From Polyangiaceae bacterium (lineage in GTDB: Bacteria; Myxococcota_A; Polyangia; Polyangiales; Polyangiaceae): a stretch of DNA of 64,000 bases. The translations under genes and the position numbers were made by a program. Shown here piece by piece: positions 35,901-42,851 of the stretch. Under the pieces are notes generated by a model, which was not told the origin of the DNA, did no database searches, and saw only the letters and a program-made list of their open reading frames with translations. The stretch is taken from contig JAICQQ010000004.1 in assembly GCA_025937785.1 (NCBI GenBank), forward strand, positions 1-64,000, read 5' to 3'. The first letter of the stretch is position 1; every line of letters starts with the position of its first letter.

Positions 35901-36351
35901 CGTTCACAGGACTGCCGATCGGCAGGTCGAGCACCAGTCCAACTCGCGCTCGAAGCGTCGGATTATTCAAGGGTTTTCCGGACCCGAGTGTCATGCGCTG
36001 CGCAACGGCGGCGAACGTCGACGCGGTGCCTTCGTAGAGTCGAGCGAAGACGCGCCGCCCGAGCTCGCGCCGAGCGCGGCCGCCCGGGAGCGCAGCCGTG
36101 AGCTCGTACAATGCGACCGCGGCCCGGTCGGGCAAAATCCAACTCATGTCGTCGACCAGCCCGTCCGCGAGGGCGATGTGAGCGGCACGCTCGAGCACCA
36201 CCTCTTCCACGCCGTCGAGCGGCGGTGGCCCCACTCCAGCGCTCTGACTCAGCGCGGTGATGGCTTGCCGCCAGCTCGCCGCCCGATCTGCAAGAGCGTC
36301 GTGGCGAGGAAGCAAAACCAGAGCCTCGACGGGGTTCGGTCTAGCGCGCAT
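32980..36351 (-). CDS. Very large Ser/Thr protein kinase with N-terminal helical repeats
   Basis: A 1123-residue cytoplasmic protein. The first 800 residues or so are Ala/Leu/Arg-rich helices resembling HEAT/ARM-type repeats, without membrane segments. The kinase domain is C-terminal, about 825-1105. It has a Gly-rich loop LGAGGVSSVF, the ATP Lys in FALKVPE, the catalytic HLDVKPSN (Asp about 966, with HLD for HRD), VDFGLS and CAPEVLG, and so should be active. Myxobacterial kinases more often have the kinase first and sensors after, so the order here is unusual. The helical part may be a scaffold for partners. A palindrome lies upstream at 36393. Confidence 0.88.
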   Translation of the reverse strand: MRARPNPVEALVLLPRHDALADRAASWRQAITALSQSAGVGPPPLDGVEEVVLERAAHIALADGLVDDMSWILPDRAAVALYELTAALPGGRARRELGRRVFARLYEGTASTFAAVAQRMTLGSGKPLNNPTLRARVGLVLDLPIGSPVNADALALSLVTRRELHDQWVGRPSMGALPARRLAAKLLERAAREAMTRAQQGDPHALRLIISDLVRPAFERLLSDREPLVWQHAAVARGLIATVDARVRGELENALDPALSPTEWRRAAVSAVAGLVGSAEDSLRDCYSILDGPLAEADPGIAASMVMGLPRVIEAEPDLAEELLLRLAATERPDVAEAVASLLSDLREPGFAADCARFLSGTLAGSVGGQSSILRGVAARSMRLLSSEHEDGTSIGAHVRRALNAFESEGATRAYELAHKAIVEAHGAQDFLEAHHPLDENDMFAVLEVVAELDASVLERSRLHDLLLLGRRPGEADASVPLLDGLVTRMGSWLLKGEQQADSVNWSEPALVANQRRLKALLHVVDLETAESESDQPAVFERVRTTVQALLKRLVAGPHAMVHRIICATLARSFDSAVREGVAEPSDLLLIVATALDDNHSVHTIAEASTNPDLSGPLQALARFMGSESLDDPGDGHSEAGLEGATFASEQDAALAAAQRVIKFSARIGASGSYRGEAVRRVVFRLGRALEAAASARGLTELVDGGGGDESVIDEIEHSVDALRKLALSANRRMLDEDPTEISVVADVPRLSSLIDRAVRNGVPANAAQLSSSITEIAGDLPAALGAAIAQVLTRIRSLPIAPPSDVYAIPLEQRRSPLPDWLLPRRTIGAFYVVRALGAGGVSSVFVARRVEERHDSKADSFALKVPEYDPTTARSVSEQEFLQLFREEAGALLSLPSHKNLARFVTFDLGAKPKPILVMELIRGTGLDRLIRSRSLVLDSAFRYLDGILAGLEAMHGAGVGHLDVKPSNVILRDGETPVLVDFGLSGRQLRPGCGTLEYCAPEVLGVVPEGHWPIPPATDLYAFACTAYEILTGELLFDADDEMELVSQHVAHDGWPDRLARLAHHKRYADLCVVLAACLRQDPRRRPGAADTRRALAKASASLRGQAWPLAPQVLTEISA

Positions 36352-36392
36352 TCGAATCCATGAAGTTTACGACCAATGCTCGGCCAATCAGT

Positions 36393-36404
36393 AGGGAATT
36401 CCCT
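36393..36404. promoter_or_regulatory. Perfect 12-base palindrome upstream of the kinase gene
   Basis: AGGGAATTCCCT lies 42 bases before the kinase start, in the 267-base divergent space shared with the ferrochelatase gene. The local sequence is AT-richer than its surroundings. It may be an operator. No linked regulator gene is seen. Confidence 0.35.
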
Positions 36405-36618
36405 GCAAATTTCAGAGTTAGGTCATGAAATGTCGGCCCGTGGCCAGGTGCTACGAACCGGGCGTTGGAGACCCATCCGAACACTCTCGCGACGGAGTGC
36501 GCGCCTCGGCCGGAACTGCCGGCCTGTCGAGCTGGCCTACATCGAGTACCGGCGCACCTACTCGGGTCGGCGCTGGGCGCGCTGGGGAAGGGCTTTTCTA
36601 GGTCGATCCAAAGGGGCT

Positions 36619-37539
36619 ATGGTAGCCGTGATGGCCGAAGGCCTTTCCGATCGGGCTCGCGATGGCGTGCTGTTGGTAGCTCACGGCACCGTTGCCTCCA
36701 GCGACGACTTGCCAGCATTCCTCGCCGAGATTCGCCGCGGAAAACCCCCACCTGACGGGCTCGTCGCGGAGCTCCGCCGTCGCTACGACGTCATCGGAGG
36801 GTCGCCGCTCTTGGCGTTGACTGACGCCCAAGCATCCGCTCTGGCACGCGAGCTCGGCCTGCCGGTGTTCGTGGCCATGCGCCTGTGGGAGCCGCGTGTC
36901 GAGCAGGTCGTCAGCAGACTGGGCTCGGAAATCGCGCGACTTTGTGTGCTGCCGCTGGCGCCGTTCAGCGCCCACGTCTACAACGCCGCGGCGCGCGCTG
37001 CGTTCGAAAATGTCGCGTCTGCGGACCCTCCGGCGCCCGTTTTCGTCGACAATTGGGGGCTGGAACCCGCCTTGGTCGCCGCGCACGTCGCCGTGATACA
37101 GCCAGTGCTCGCGCGCGCGAACCGGGGCGCCGAGTTGGTGCTGAGCGCCCACAGCCTGCCCAAAATCATCGTCGATCGCGGCGACCCCTACGCCCGCCTC
37201 GTCGCTGCCGCCGCCCGTCGCATCGGCGACGAGCTCGGCAGGCCCGTTCACCTCGCGTACCAAAGTCAGGGGGTCGACGGCGGCGAGTGGCTGGGACCCG
37301 ATCTGCCCGCGGTGTTCCGCTCGCTCCAGGGCGCAGGGGCGCGGGCTGTCGTGGTCGCGCCTTTTGGTTTTCTCGCCGATCACGTCGAGACCCTGTACGA
37401 CGTCGACATCGAGGCGAAGCACCAGGCGCACCAGCTGGGCCTCGAGTTTTCGCGCGTCCCTGCCCTGAACACCCACCCACAACTCATTCACGCCATGGCC
37501 GAGCTCGTGCGGCGGGCGTTCTTGGAGCATGCAAGCTAG
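36619..37539 (+). CDS. hemH: Ferrochelatase
   Basis: Inserts Fe(II) into a porphyrin in the last steps of haem synthesis. It has 306 residues. The N-terminal strand DGVLLVAHGTVASSDDLPAF is typical. The catalytic His motif is LVLSAHSLPKIIVDRGDPY, followed by HLAYQSQG. The C-terminal PFGFLADHVETLYDVDIEAK carries the conserved Glu. I chose ATG 36619 because AAGGGG stands about six bases before it and the protein then begins near the first strand. The longer frame from 36376 is unlike the family. Whether it acts on protoporphyrin or coproporphyrin is not clear. Confidence 0.92.
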   Translation: MVAVMAEGLSDRARDGVLLVAHGTVASSDDLPAFLAEIRRGKPPPDGLVAELRRRYDVIGGSPLLALTDAQASALARELGLPVFVAMRLWEPRVEQVVSRLGSEIARLCVLPLAPFSAHVYNAAARAAFENVASADPPAPVFVDNWGLEPALVAAHVAVIQPVLARANRGAELVLSAHSLPKIIVDRGDPYARLVAAAARRIGDELGRPVHLAYQSQGVDGGEWLGPDLPAVFRSLQGAGARAVVVAPFGFLADHVETLYDVDIEAKHQAHQLGLEFSRVPALNTHPQLIHAMAELVRRAFLEHAS

Positions 37540-38587
37540 CCCTCCTCGTCCTGTCCGGTCGCGTCGCCACCTCACCGCCGGGTGCCTGGCACTGGTTCTG
37601 CTCGCCGCGTTGCTCGTCTCCTGCAAGTCGTTCGTCAACGCCAGCCCGAATCTGCGCTGGTGGCTGTTCGCGAACTTCGGTGCCGACCAGCTCTGCCCCG
37701 AAATGCTCAAGCGCGGAGCCCCGCTCAAGCTGACTCCCAACGGCAACACGATCGGTCGCTTTTACCCCAACCAGTGCCGGCACGAGCTGAACCAACAGGC
37801 CCAAACCGTCACCGTGTACTTCGGGGGCAGCGGGCTCGCGTGGACGCCGATCGCCGGGCGCGTTGGTTTCTCCGCGAGCGCGGCGGTCGAGTACCGCATG
37901 GACTTTTACCTGGGCGACGACGCCGACTACATCTGGGCGCGCACCAACCGCATCGTGCAGGGGCCGGACTTCCAAGTGGGGTCCGTAGAAAACAAGGTCG
38001 TCGACTGGGCCACCAAAACCCCCGTGGGCTACCTCGCCAATACCTTCGGCGGCCAGATCGTCTCCAGCCACCTCACGAACGGCTTCACGGTCGTCCGCAC
38101 CGAAGCCGGGGACGAATTCACCCTCGGCCACCTGAGCCCGCCGCAACGCCCTCAAAAACCCTTCGACACCAGCGCCACCGAACGCTACGTGTTCATGAAC
38201 GAAACCACCGAGGTGCAGGTCAATCAGATCGACATGCTCGGTCCCTTCGAAGTCGCCAAGAACAGCCAGTCGCTGTTCCTGCGCCTACGGTCGTCCGGAC
38301 CCCCCATCGACGTGCAGGTGATCCACCGCGGCGTCGGCGATCTCTGGCGCAGCGGCCTCCAGCTCGGAGCCCCGCTGGCCCCACCGACCCAGCCCCCCAT
38401 CGCCACCTTTACACTGCAACCGGGCCCGGAGATCCAACAGCGCTTCAAGCTCGGCCCCGGCCAGTACTACGTGGTGCTCGACAACTCGAGCGCCGTCGGC
38501 AGCGTCAACCCGCCCTGGAACCCGCTCGCCACCATGGGCGCGAGCGCGGCCGTCGTCAGCTACACGGCGGAGTTGGCGGAGGATTAG
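37529..38587 (+). CDS. Lipoprotein, unknown function
   Basis: A 352-residue protein with a long basic start, lipobox LLVSC and a mature region rich in predicted beta-strands. Features include QTVTVYFGGSGLAWTPIAGR, AAVEYRMDFYLGDDADYIWA, a Pro-rich linker and the ending YYVVLDNSSAVGSVNPPWNP. There are two Cys in the mature part (LCPEM, NQCRHE). I recognise no family. Its first 11 bases overlap the end of hemH, so translation may be coupled. A link to haem chemistry is only hinted at by position. Confidence 0.65.
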   Translation: MQASPPRPVRSRRHLTAGCLALVLLAALLVSCKSFVNASPNLRWWLFANFGADQLCPEMLKRGAPLKLTPNGNTIGRFYPNQCRHELNQQAQTVTVYFGGSGLAWTPIAGRVGFSASAAVEYRMDFYLGDDADYIWARTNRIVQGPDFQVGSVENKVVDWATKTPVGYLANTFGGQIVSSHLTNGFTVVRTEAGDEFTLGHLSPPQRPQKPFDTSATERYVFMNETTEVQVNQIDMLGPFEVAKNSQSLFLRLRSSGPPIDVQVIHRGVGDLWRSGLQLGAPLAPPTQPPIATFTLQPGPEIQQRFKLGPGQYYVVLDNSSAVGSVNPPWNPLATMGASAAVVSYTAELAED

Positions 38588-38838
38588 GCTGCCCTCGATC
38601 TCAGCAACCGGATACGGGAACACGAGCGTGTACTCTCTGCGAGGACGAGCAGGCGCCCGAAGTCGCGACCCGCGGACGCCGGTTGGTTCGAGAGTACGCG
38701 GGCGAGCCAGCAATGCGAGCCACGCGTTCCCCATGCACCGACCGCGCTAGCCATGTGGCCTCCACGCACCGCCGATACTGACGAGACAGCCCAGGAACCG
38801 CGAGCCTCGTGGCCAGCAGTACGCCCACAGCGCGCGCG

Positions 38839-39342
38839 TTACTCGTCGCCCTGCGGGAGCACGTGGGCCGAGGCGAGCCGCCAGTCACCGTCGGTCTTCA
38901 CGAACTCGAGATCGGCGCGGCGGCTGCTGATGCGGGGGTCACTGCCGACGCTAGCTTCGGTGGCGACATCGACGCTGGCGGTGGCGGAATCGCCGATGAC
39001 ATCGAGTCGTTCGACGCTGAAGGCCACGTCGAAGCGCTGCATGCGGGAGGTGCCGGCGACGGCGAGTCGCACGACGTCGTCACGGCCGCGCGCGACCATG
39101 CCGCGCTCCGGAAGATCGACGACGACGTCGGCGGAAACGAGGTCAGCGAGACGACGGCGCACGGTGGCAGCGTGGGCGAGGGGGTTCGGGGGTGATTGGA
39201 AACCCACGGCGTCTTCGAGCTCGTTCAGGACCTCGTGGATCCGCTCCTCGTCGGTGGGCTGGCTGAAGAGGGCATAACCGATGAGGCCGAGGCCGAGAAA
39301 GGCCGCGGCGCCGAGGACCGCGCGCGAACGCAGTAGGTTCAC
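38839..39342 (-). CDS. Membrane-anchored NTF2/SnoaL-like protein
   Basis: A 167-residue protein with a single N-terminal hydrophobic helix (about residues 8-27) and a C-terminal domain. The domain matches the NTF2-like cone fold in outline: helix DEERIHEVLNELEDAVGF, strand VVVDLPERGMVARGRDDV, then RFDVAFSVERLDVIGDSATA and FVKTDGDWRLASAHV. Such domains often bind small molecules or act as scaffolds. No catalytic residues can be assigned. It overlaps the upstream gene by ATGA. The 251 bases before the convergent lipoprotein gene hold nothing I can identify. Confidence 0.62.
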   Translation of the reverse strand: MNLLRSRAVLGAAAFLGLGLIGYALFSQPTDEERIHEVLNELEDAVGFQSPPNPLAHAATVRRRLADLVSADVVVDLPERGMVARGRDDVVRLAVAGTSRMQRFDVAFSVERLDVIGDSATASVDVATEASVGSDPRISSRRADLEFVKTDGDWRLASAHVLPQGDE

Positions 39343-40358
39343 GGGTCGCCGGCGCTCACTCTCCAGTCGACGGGGACGTCCAGGAAGCCCTCGAGGCAGA
39401 GGTAGTCGTAGAGACCTGCGCAGATCTCGTCGGCGGTTTCGCTGAAGATGTGCGGGTCGGTGAAAAACTTGACGGTCTCTTCGTGGAAGCCCGCGTCGGC
39501 TTCGGACAAGCGTGCCAGCAACTCGTCACCGCAATAGTTGACCATCTGCTGCATGAACAGTCGTTCCCAGGCGCTGCGGAAGTCGGAGAAGGCGTCGGCG
39601 TGGATCTTGTAGGAGACGCTGTTGCTGCGCTCGGCCGTCTTGGCCCCGCGGATCGTCAGCTTGGCCATTTGTTGCACGCGCGGCGGGATGTGGTGCTGGA
39701 GGAACTCCGCGAGCACCGTGGTGTACACACCCATGACGTGGTTCAGCTCGGGCGATCGGCGTGAGAGAAACCCGACCTGAAGCTCGCGTTCGACCTTGGC
39801 CAAGAGCGCCAGCGTTTGCTCGCCGATGTCGGGCGTAGAATACTCGAAACCTTCGAGCTCGGCGCGCAGGCGGTGCGTGTAGCGGCTGAGCACGTAGTAA
39901 ACACCCTGCTCGGGGTGCTGGATGACCTTGTCCTTGTCGGCCTTGGTCTTCTCGTGGAGCTCGCTCTCGAAGAACAGCTTGGCGATGCGTTTGCCGATCG
40001 GCTTGAGGTTTCGCGTCACGAACGACGAACCGCGTTCGACGAAGATTTGCTGGAGCAAGCGCGCGAAAGTCTCGGTTTGCTTCCGCTCCATCACGTCCGT
40101 CGGTTCGCGCTTGGCGGTGTCCTCGATCACGGACGCCTGCATCGCCTTGAGCTGCGCTACGACCTGAGCGGTGACGGCGTCGAGCTCCGGGCTGGTCTCG
40201 AGCTCACCCTTGTAGTGGACGATGCGAGCGTTGACCTGCTCGTTCAACAGGCCCAGGGCCTTCACCGTCAGCGCGTGCTTCTGGCCCTCGCTCATGGACG
40301 CGGCGGCCGGCGTCGACGCGCGTGAGGGAGGCGGCTTGGGCGGCAAGGGTCGGGACAC
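39339..40358 (-). CDS. Helical cytoplasmic protein, unknown function
   Basis: A 339-residue protein with a Pro/Ala/Ser-rich start and otherwise almost all predicted helix. No signal peptide or membrane helix is seen. Segments include SEGQKHALTVKALGLLNEQV, YYVLSRYTHRLRAELEGFEY and AFSDFRSAWERLFMQQMVNY. I do not recognise a family. It is coupled by an ATGA overlap to the NTF2-like gene that follows, so the two proteins may work together at the inner membrane. The 170 bases upstream are shared with divergent bolA. Confidence 0.6.
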   Translation of the reverse strand: MSRPLPPKPPPSRASTPAAASMSEGQKHALTVKALGLLNEQVNARIVHYKGELETSPELDAVTAQVVAQLKAMQASVIEDTAKREPTDVMERKQTETFARLLQQIFVERGSSFVTRNLKPIGKRIAKLFFESELHEKTKADKDKVIQHPEQGVYYVLSRYTHRLRAELEGFEYSTPDIGEQTLALLAKVERELQVGFLSRRSPELNHVMGVYTTVLAEFLQHHIPPRVQQMAKLTIRGAKTAERSNSVSYKIHADAFSDFRSAWERLFMQQMVNYCGDELLARLSEADAGFHEETVKFFTDPHIFSETADEICAGLYDYLCLEGFLDVPVDWRVSAGDP

Positions 40359-40528
40359 GGAGGGTTAGGATAGCTTGTCCGCGGGGATCACGGGCTACTT
40401 TCGGGCAGCTCTGTGTGCAAGCCCAGCCCTATACGCCCGCCCAACACCGACACACCCCACCGAGGTCGCAGAGACCGCCAGGGCTCATTGACAGACGGGG
40501 CTGCCTGCGCCAAGAACGCCAGCAGGCA

Positions 40529-40765
40529 ATGCTCGACCCCGAGGACATCAAGCGCCGGCTGCTCGCAGCGTTCCCCGATGCGACGATCACGCTTTCGGAC
40601 CTGACCGGAACCTCCGATCACTACGAAGCGACCATCGTCAGCACGGCGTTCGCGGGCCAATCGCTGATCGCGCAGCACCAGATGGTGTACCGGGCGCTGG
40701 GCGACGCCATGCGCGGCCCCATCCATGCGCTCGCGCTGAAAACCAGAACCCCGCCCACTCCCTGA
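40529..40765 (+). CDS. bolA: BolA family protein
   Basis: A 78-residue BolA protein: MLDPEDIKRRLLAAFPDATI, then GTSDHYEATIVSTAFAGQSL and QHQMVYRALGDAMRGPIHAL. The conserved His in the loop after the second strand (SDHYE) and the invariant C-terminal H of the PIHALALKT helix are the usual ligands for a shared [2Fe-2S] cluster with a CGFS glutaredoxin. The glutaredoxin gene follows after 117 bases, which supports a joint role in iron-sulfur trafficking. I chose ATG 40529. The longer frame from 40322 is not BolA-like. Confidence 0.9.
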   Translation: MLDPEDIKRRLLAAFPDATITLSDLTGTSDHYEATIVSTAFAGQSLIAQHQMVYRALGDAMRGPIHALALKTRTPPTP

Positions 40766-40882
40766 CCCGCGGAGTCGGACGCCCGGGCGCGGCTTCGACG
40801 ACGTCTGGCTTGCGGGCCCGGCAGGTGGCCCGATATACCCCCAGACACCACCCGACAGGATACCCCCCCGATTGGAGGAACG

Positions 40883-41194
40883 ATGGACCCAGAGCTGAAG
40901 CAGAAGATTCAAGGCATGATCGACAGCGAGCGCGTCGTGCTGTTCATGAAGGGCAACAAGATGTTCCCGCAGTGCGGGTTTTCCGCCAGGGTCGTGCAGA
41001 TCTTGAAAGAAACCGGCACCACCTTCAAAGACGTCAACGTGCTCACCGATCCCACGGTGCGCGAGGGCATCAAGCAGTATTCCGACTGGCCCACGATTCC
41101 GCAGTTGTACGTCGCGGGTCAGTTCATCGGTGGCTGCGACATCGTGACCGATCTGTTCGAGAGGGGCGAACTGCAGACGCTGCTGGCCAGTTGA
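40883..41194 (+). CDS. grxD: Monothiol glutaredoxin (Grx4 family)
   Basis: A 103-residue CGFS glutaredoxin that carries [2Fe-2S] clusters and passes them to partners, including BolA. The motif is [10 protein letters not shown], with [10 protein letters not shown] before it and [19 protein letters not shown] (cis-Pro) and CDIV after it, all canonical. The start is set by GGAGGAACG before the ATG. It lies between bolA and surE on the same strand, and bolA-grxD neighbours are known in many bacteria. Confidence 0.96.
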   Translation: MDPELKQKIQGMIDSERVVLFMKGNKMFPQCGFSARVVQILKETGTTFKDVNVLTDPTVREGIKQYSDWPTIPQLYVAGQFIGGCDIVTDLFERGELQTLLAS

Positions 41195-41255
41195 GCGTGC
41201 GGGATTGCGCCGGTTCGCGGCGCGTCGTAAAGAGCTCGAGACCGCGAGAAAATGT

Positions 41256-42050
41256 ATGGCCCGGCCGCTAGTACTGCTCAGCAATGACGACGGCTACCGG
41301 GCCCAGGGCATCCAGCTGCTGAAGCACGCCATCTTCGCCTGGGCGGATGTGGTCATATGTGCGCCAGAAATGGAGCAGAGCACGACCAGCCATTCGCTCA
41401 GCCTATATCGACCCCTTCGGTTGGTGCAGGTGAGCGACAGCGAATACGCGGTCGATGGCACGCCCGCAGACTGTGTGTACGTGGCGTTGCACGGCGCGCG
41501 CGTGCTGCCGCGGCCACCCGATCTGGTGGTTTCCGGGCTGAATCACGGGCTCAACTTAGGCAACGACGTCTTCTATAGCGGTACGGTGGCGGCTGCGCGT
41601 GAGGCCGCGCTGAAGGGCTTCGTAGCGCTCGCGGTGTCCGCCGACATGCGCGCCGATTTCGAAAAAGCGGCGGCGATGAGCGCGAGCATCGCCCGCGGTC
41701 TGCTCGGGTCGGTGCCGTCGTCGCCGGCGCTCGGCAGGCTGTTCAACGTCAACTTCCCGAGTCACGGCAGCTGGAAGCCGAGGTCCACGCGGCTCGGGCG
41801 GCGGTTTTATCGGGACGAAGTCGAGTTCCGCCGCGATCCACGCGGACGAGAGTACCTGTGGATCGGCGGTGCCGCCTTGGAGCACGATTTGCTCGAGGGC
41901 TCGGACACGGAAGCGTACGATCGGGGCGAAGTAGGGATCACCCCGCTCGTGCTCGATCTTTGGGATCCGGGCGGGTCCGCACAAGCAGCGGCGGTCGTCG
42001 CGGCCGTTTCTACGGAACGCGAGCAGGAGAGCGATCCCGACGCTTGTTAA
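41256..42050 (+). CDS. surE: 5'/3'-nucleotidase SurE
   Basis: Dephosphorylates nucleoside monophosphates and may have exopolyphosphatase activity. It has 264 residues. The metal-binding Asp pair is in VLLSNDDGYRAQGIQ, the conserved Ser is in APEMEQSTTSHSLS, and the Asn loop is SGLNHGLNLGNDVFYSGTVA. The YAVDGTPADCVYVAL segment is also typical. I chose ATG 41256 (start MARPLVLLSNDDG), which matches the family. It follows grxD closely and precedes apt, forming a probable co-directional run. Confidence 0.95.
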   Translation: MARPLVLLSNDDGYRAQGIQLLKHAIFAWADVVICAPEMEQSTTSHSLSLYRPLRLVQVSDSEYAVDGTPADCVYVALHGARVLPRPPDLVVSGLNHGLNLGNDVFYSGTVAAAREAALKGFVALAVSADMRADFEKAAAMSASIARGLLGSVPSSPALGRLFNVNFPSHGSWKPRSTRLGRRFYRDEVEFRRDPRGREYLWIGGAALEHDLLEGSDTEAYDRGEVGITPLVLDLWDPGGSAQAAAVVAAVSTEREQESDPDAC

Positions 42051-42093
42051 AGTCTCGTAACTTGGGCTACTAATCGAGGTGGGTGTCCAGCTG

Positions 42094-42750
42094 ATGGCGT
42101 CGAGAAAGCGACCTAACAAGCCTGTTCCGGCGCGGTTGTCTCCGACGCCGCGCGGTGTGGAGCGGGAAAAACCGGTCTCGAGCCCGCCCCGGAGCGGGGG
42201 CCAGGTCCTGGTGCCGCTCGAGTTCGACGCGGTGGGCTACGCCAAACGCATGATCCGTAGCATCCCGGACTTCCCCGAACCTGGGATCCTGTTCCGCGAC
42301 ATCACCCCACTCTTGGCCGATCCCAAGGGGTTCCACGTGGTGCTCGACATGATCGCCCATCGCTTCGTGGGCGAGCACATCGACGCGGTGGTGGGCATCG
42401 AGTCGCGCGGGTTCATTTTCGGCGGCGCGCTCGCAGCGCGACTGAACGCGAGTTTCGTGCCCGTGCGCAAGCCCGGCAAGTTGCCGTTTCGAACGGACAA
42501 GGTCTCCTACTCGCTCGAGTACGGCGAAAACGAGCTCGAGATGCATCGCGACGCGCTGGTCGAGGGCACGCACGTATTGGTGGTCGACGACCTGCTCGCC
42601 ACGGGGGGCACCGCCGCGGCCGCGGGTGAACTGGTGCACCGCCAGGGTGCCGAGGTCCACGCTTATGCCTTCGTGATCGAACTGACATCGCTCGGGGGCC
42701 GCCAGCGGTTGAGCGGTGCTCCTGTGATCTCGGTCGTCCGTTACGATTGA
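42094..42750 (+). CDS. apt: Adenine phosphoribosyltransferase
   Basis: Salvages adenine to AMP with phosphoribosyl pyrophosphate. It has 218 residues. The core begins near IRSIPDFPEPGILFRDITPL, and the PRPP-binding site is VLVVDDLLATGGTAAAAGEL. VVGIESRGFIFGGALAARL and VPVRKPGKLPF are standard. A 45-residue Pro/Arg/Ser-rich extension precedes the core, and most family members lack it. A GTG at 42079 would add five residues. GAGGTG around it could instead serve the ATG at 42094. Confidence 0.94.
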   Translation: MASRKRPNKPVPARLSPTPRGVEREKPVSSPPRSGGQVLVPLEFDAVGYAKRMIRSIPDFPEPGILFRDITPLLADPKGFHVVLDMIAHRFVGEHIDAVVGIESRGFIFGGALAARLNASFVPVRKPGKLPFRTDKVSYSLEYGENELEMHRDALVEGTHVLVVDDLLATGGTAAAAGELVHRQGAEVHAYAFVIELTSLGGRQRLSGAPVISVVRYD

Positions 42751-42851
42751 AACCCCGCCCACCAACCATGCGCCGACAAAACCATGGTAGCTTGAGCGGG
42801 CGTAGGGTTGGAGTGGCTTGCGCCGGACCCAACGTTCGAAAGAGGGCTTAC

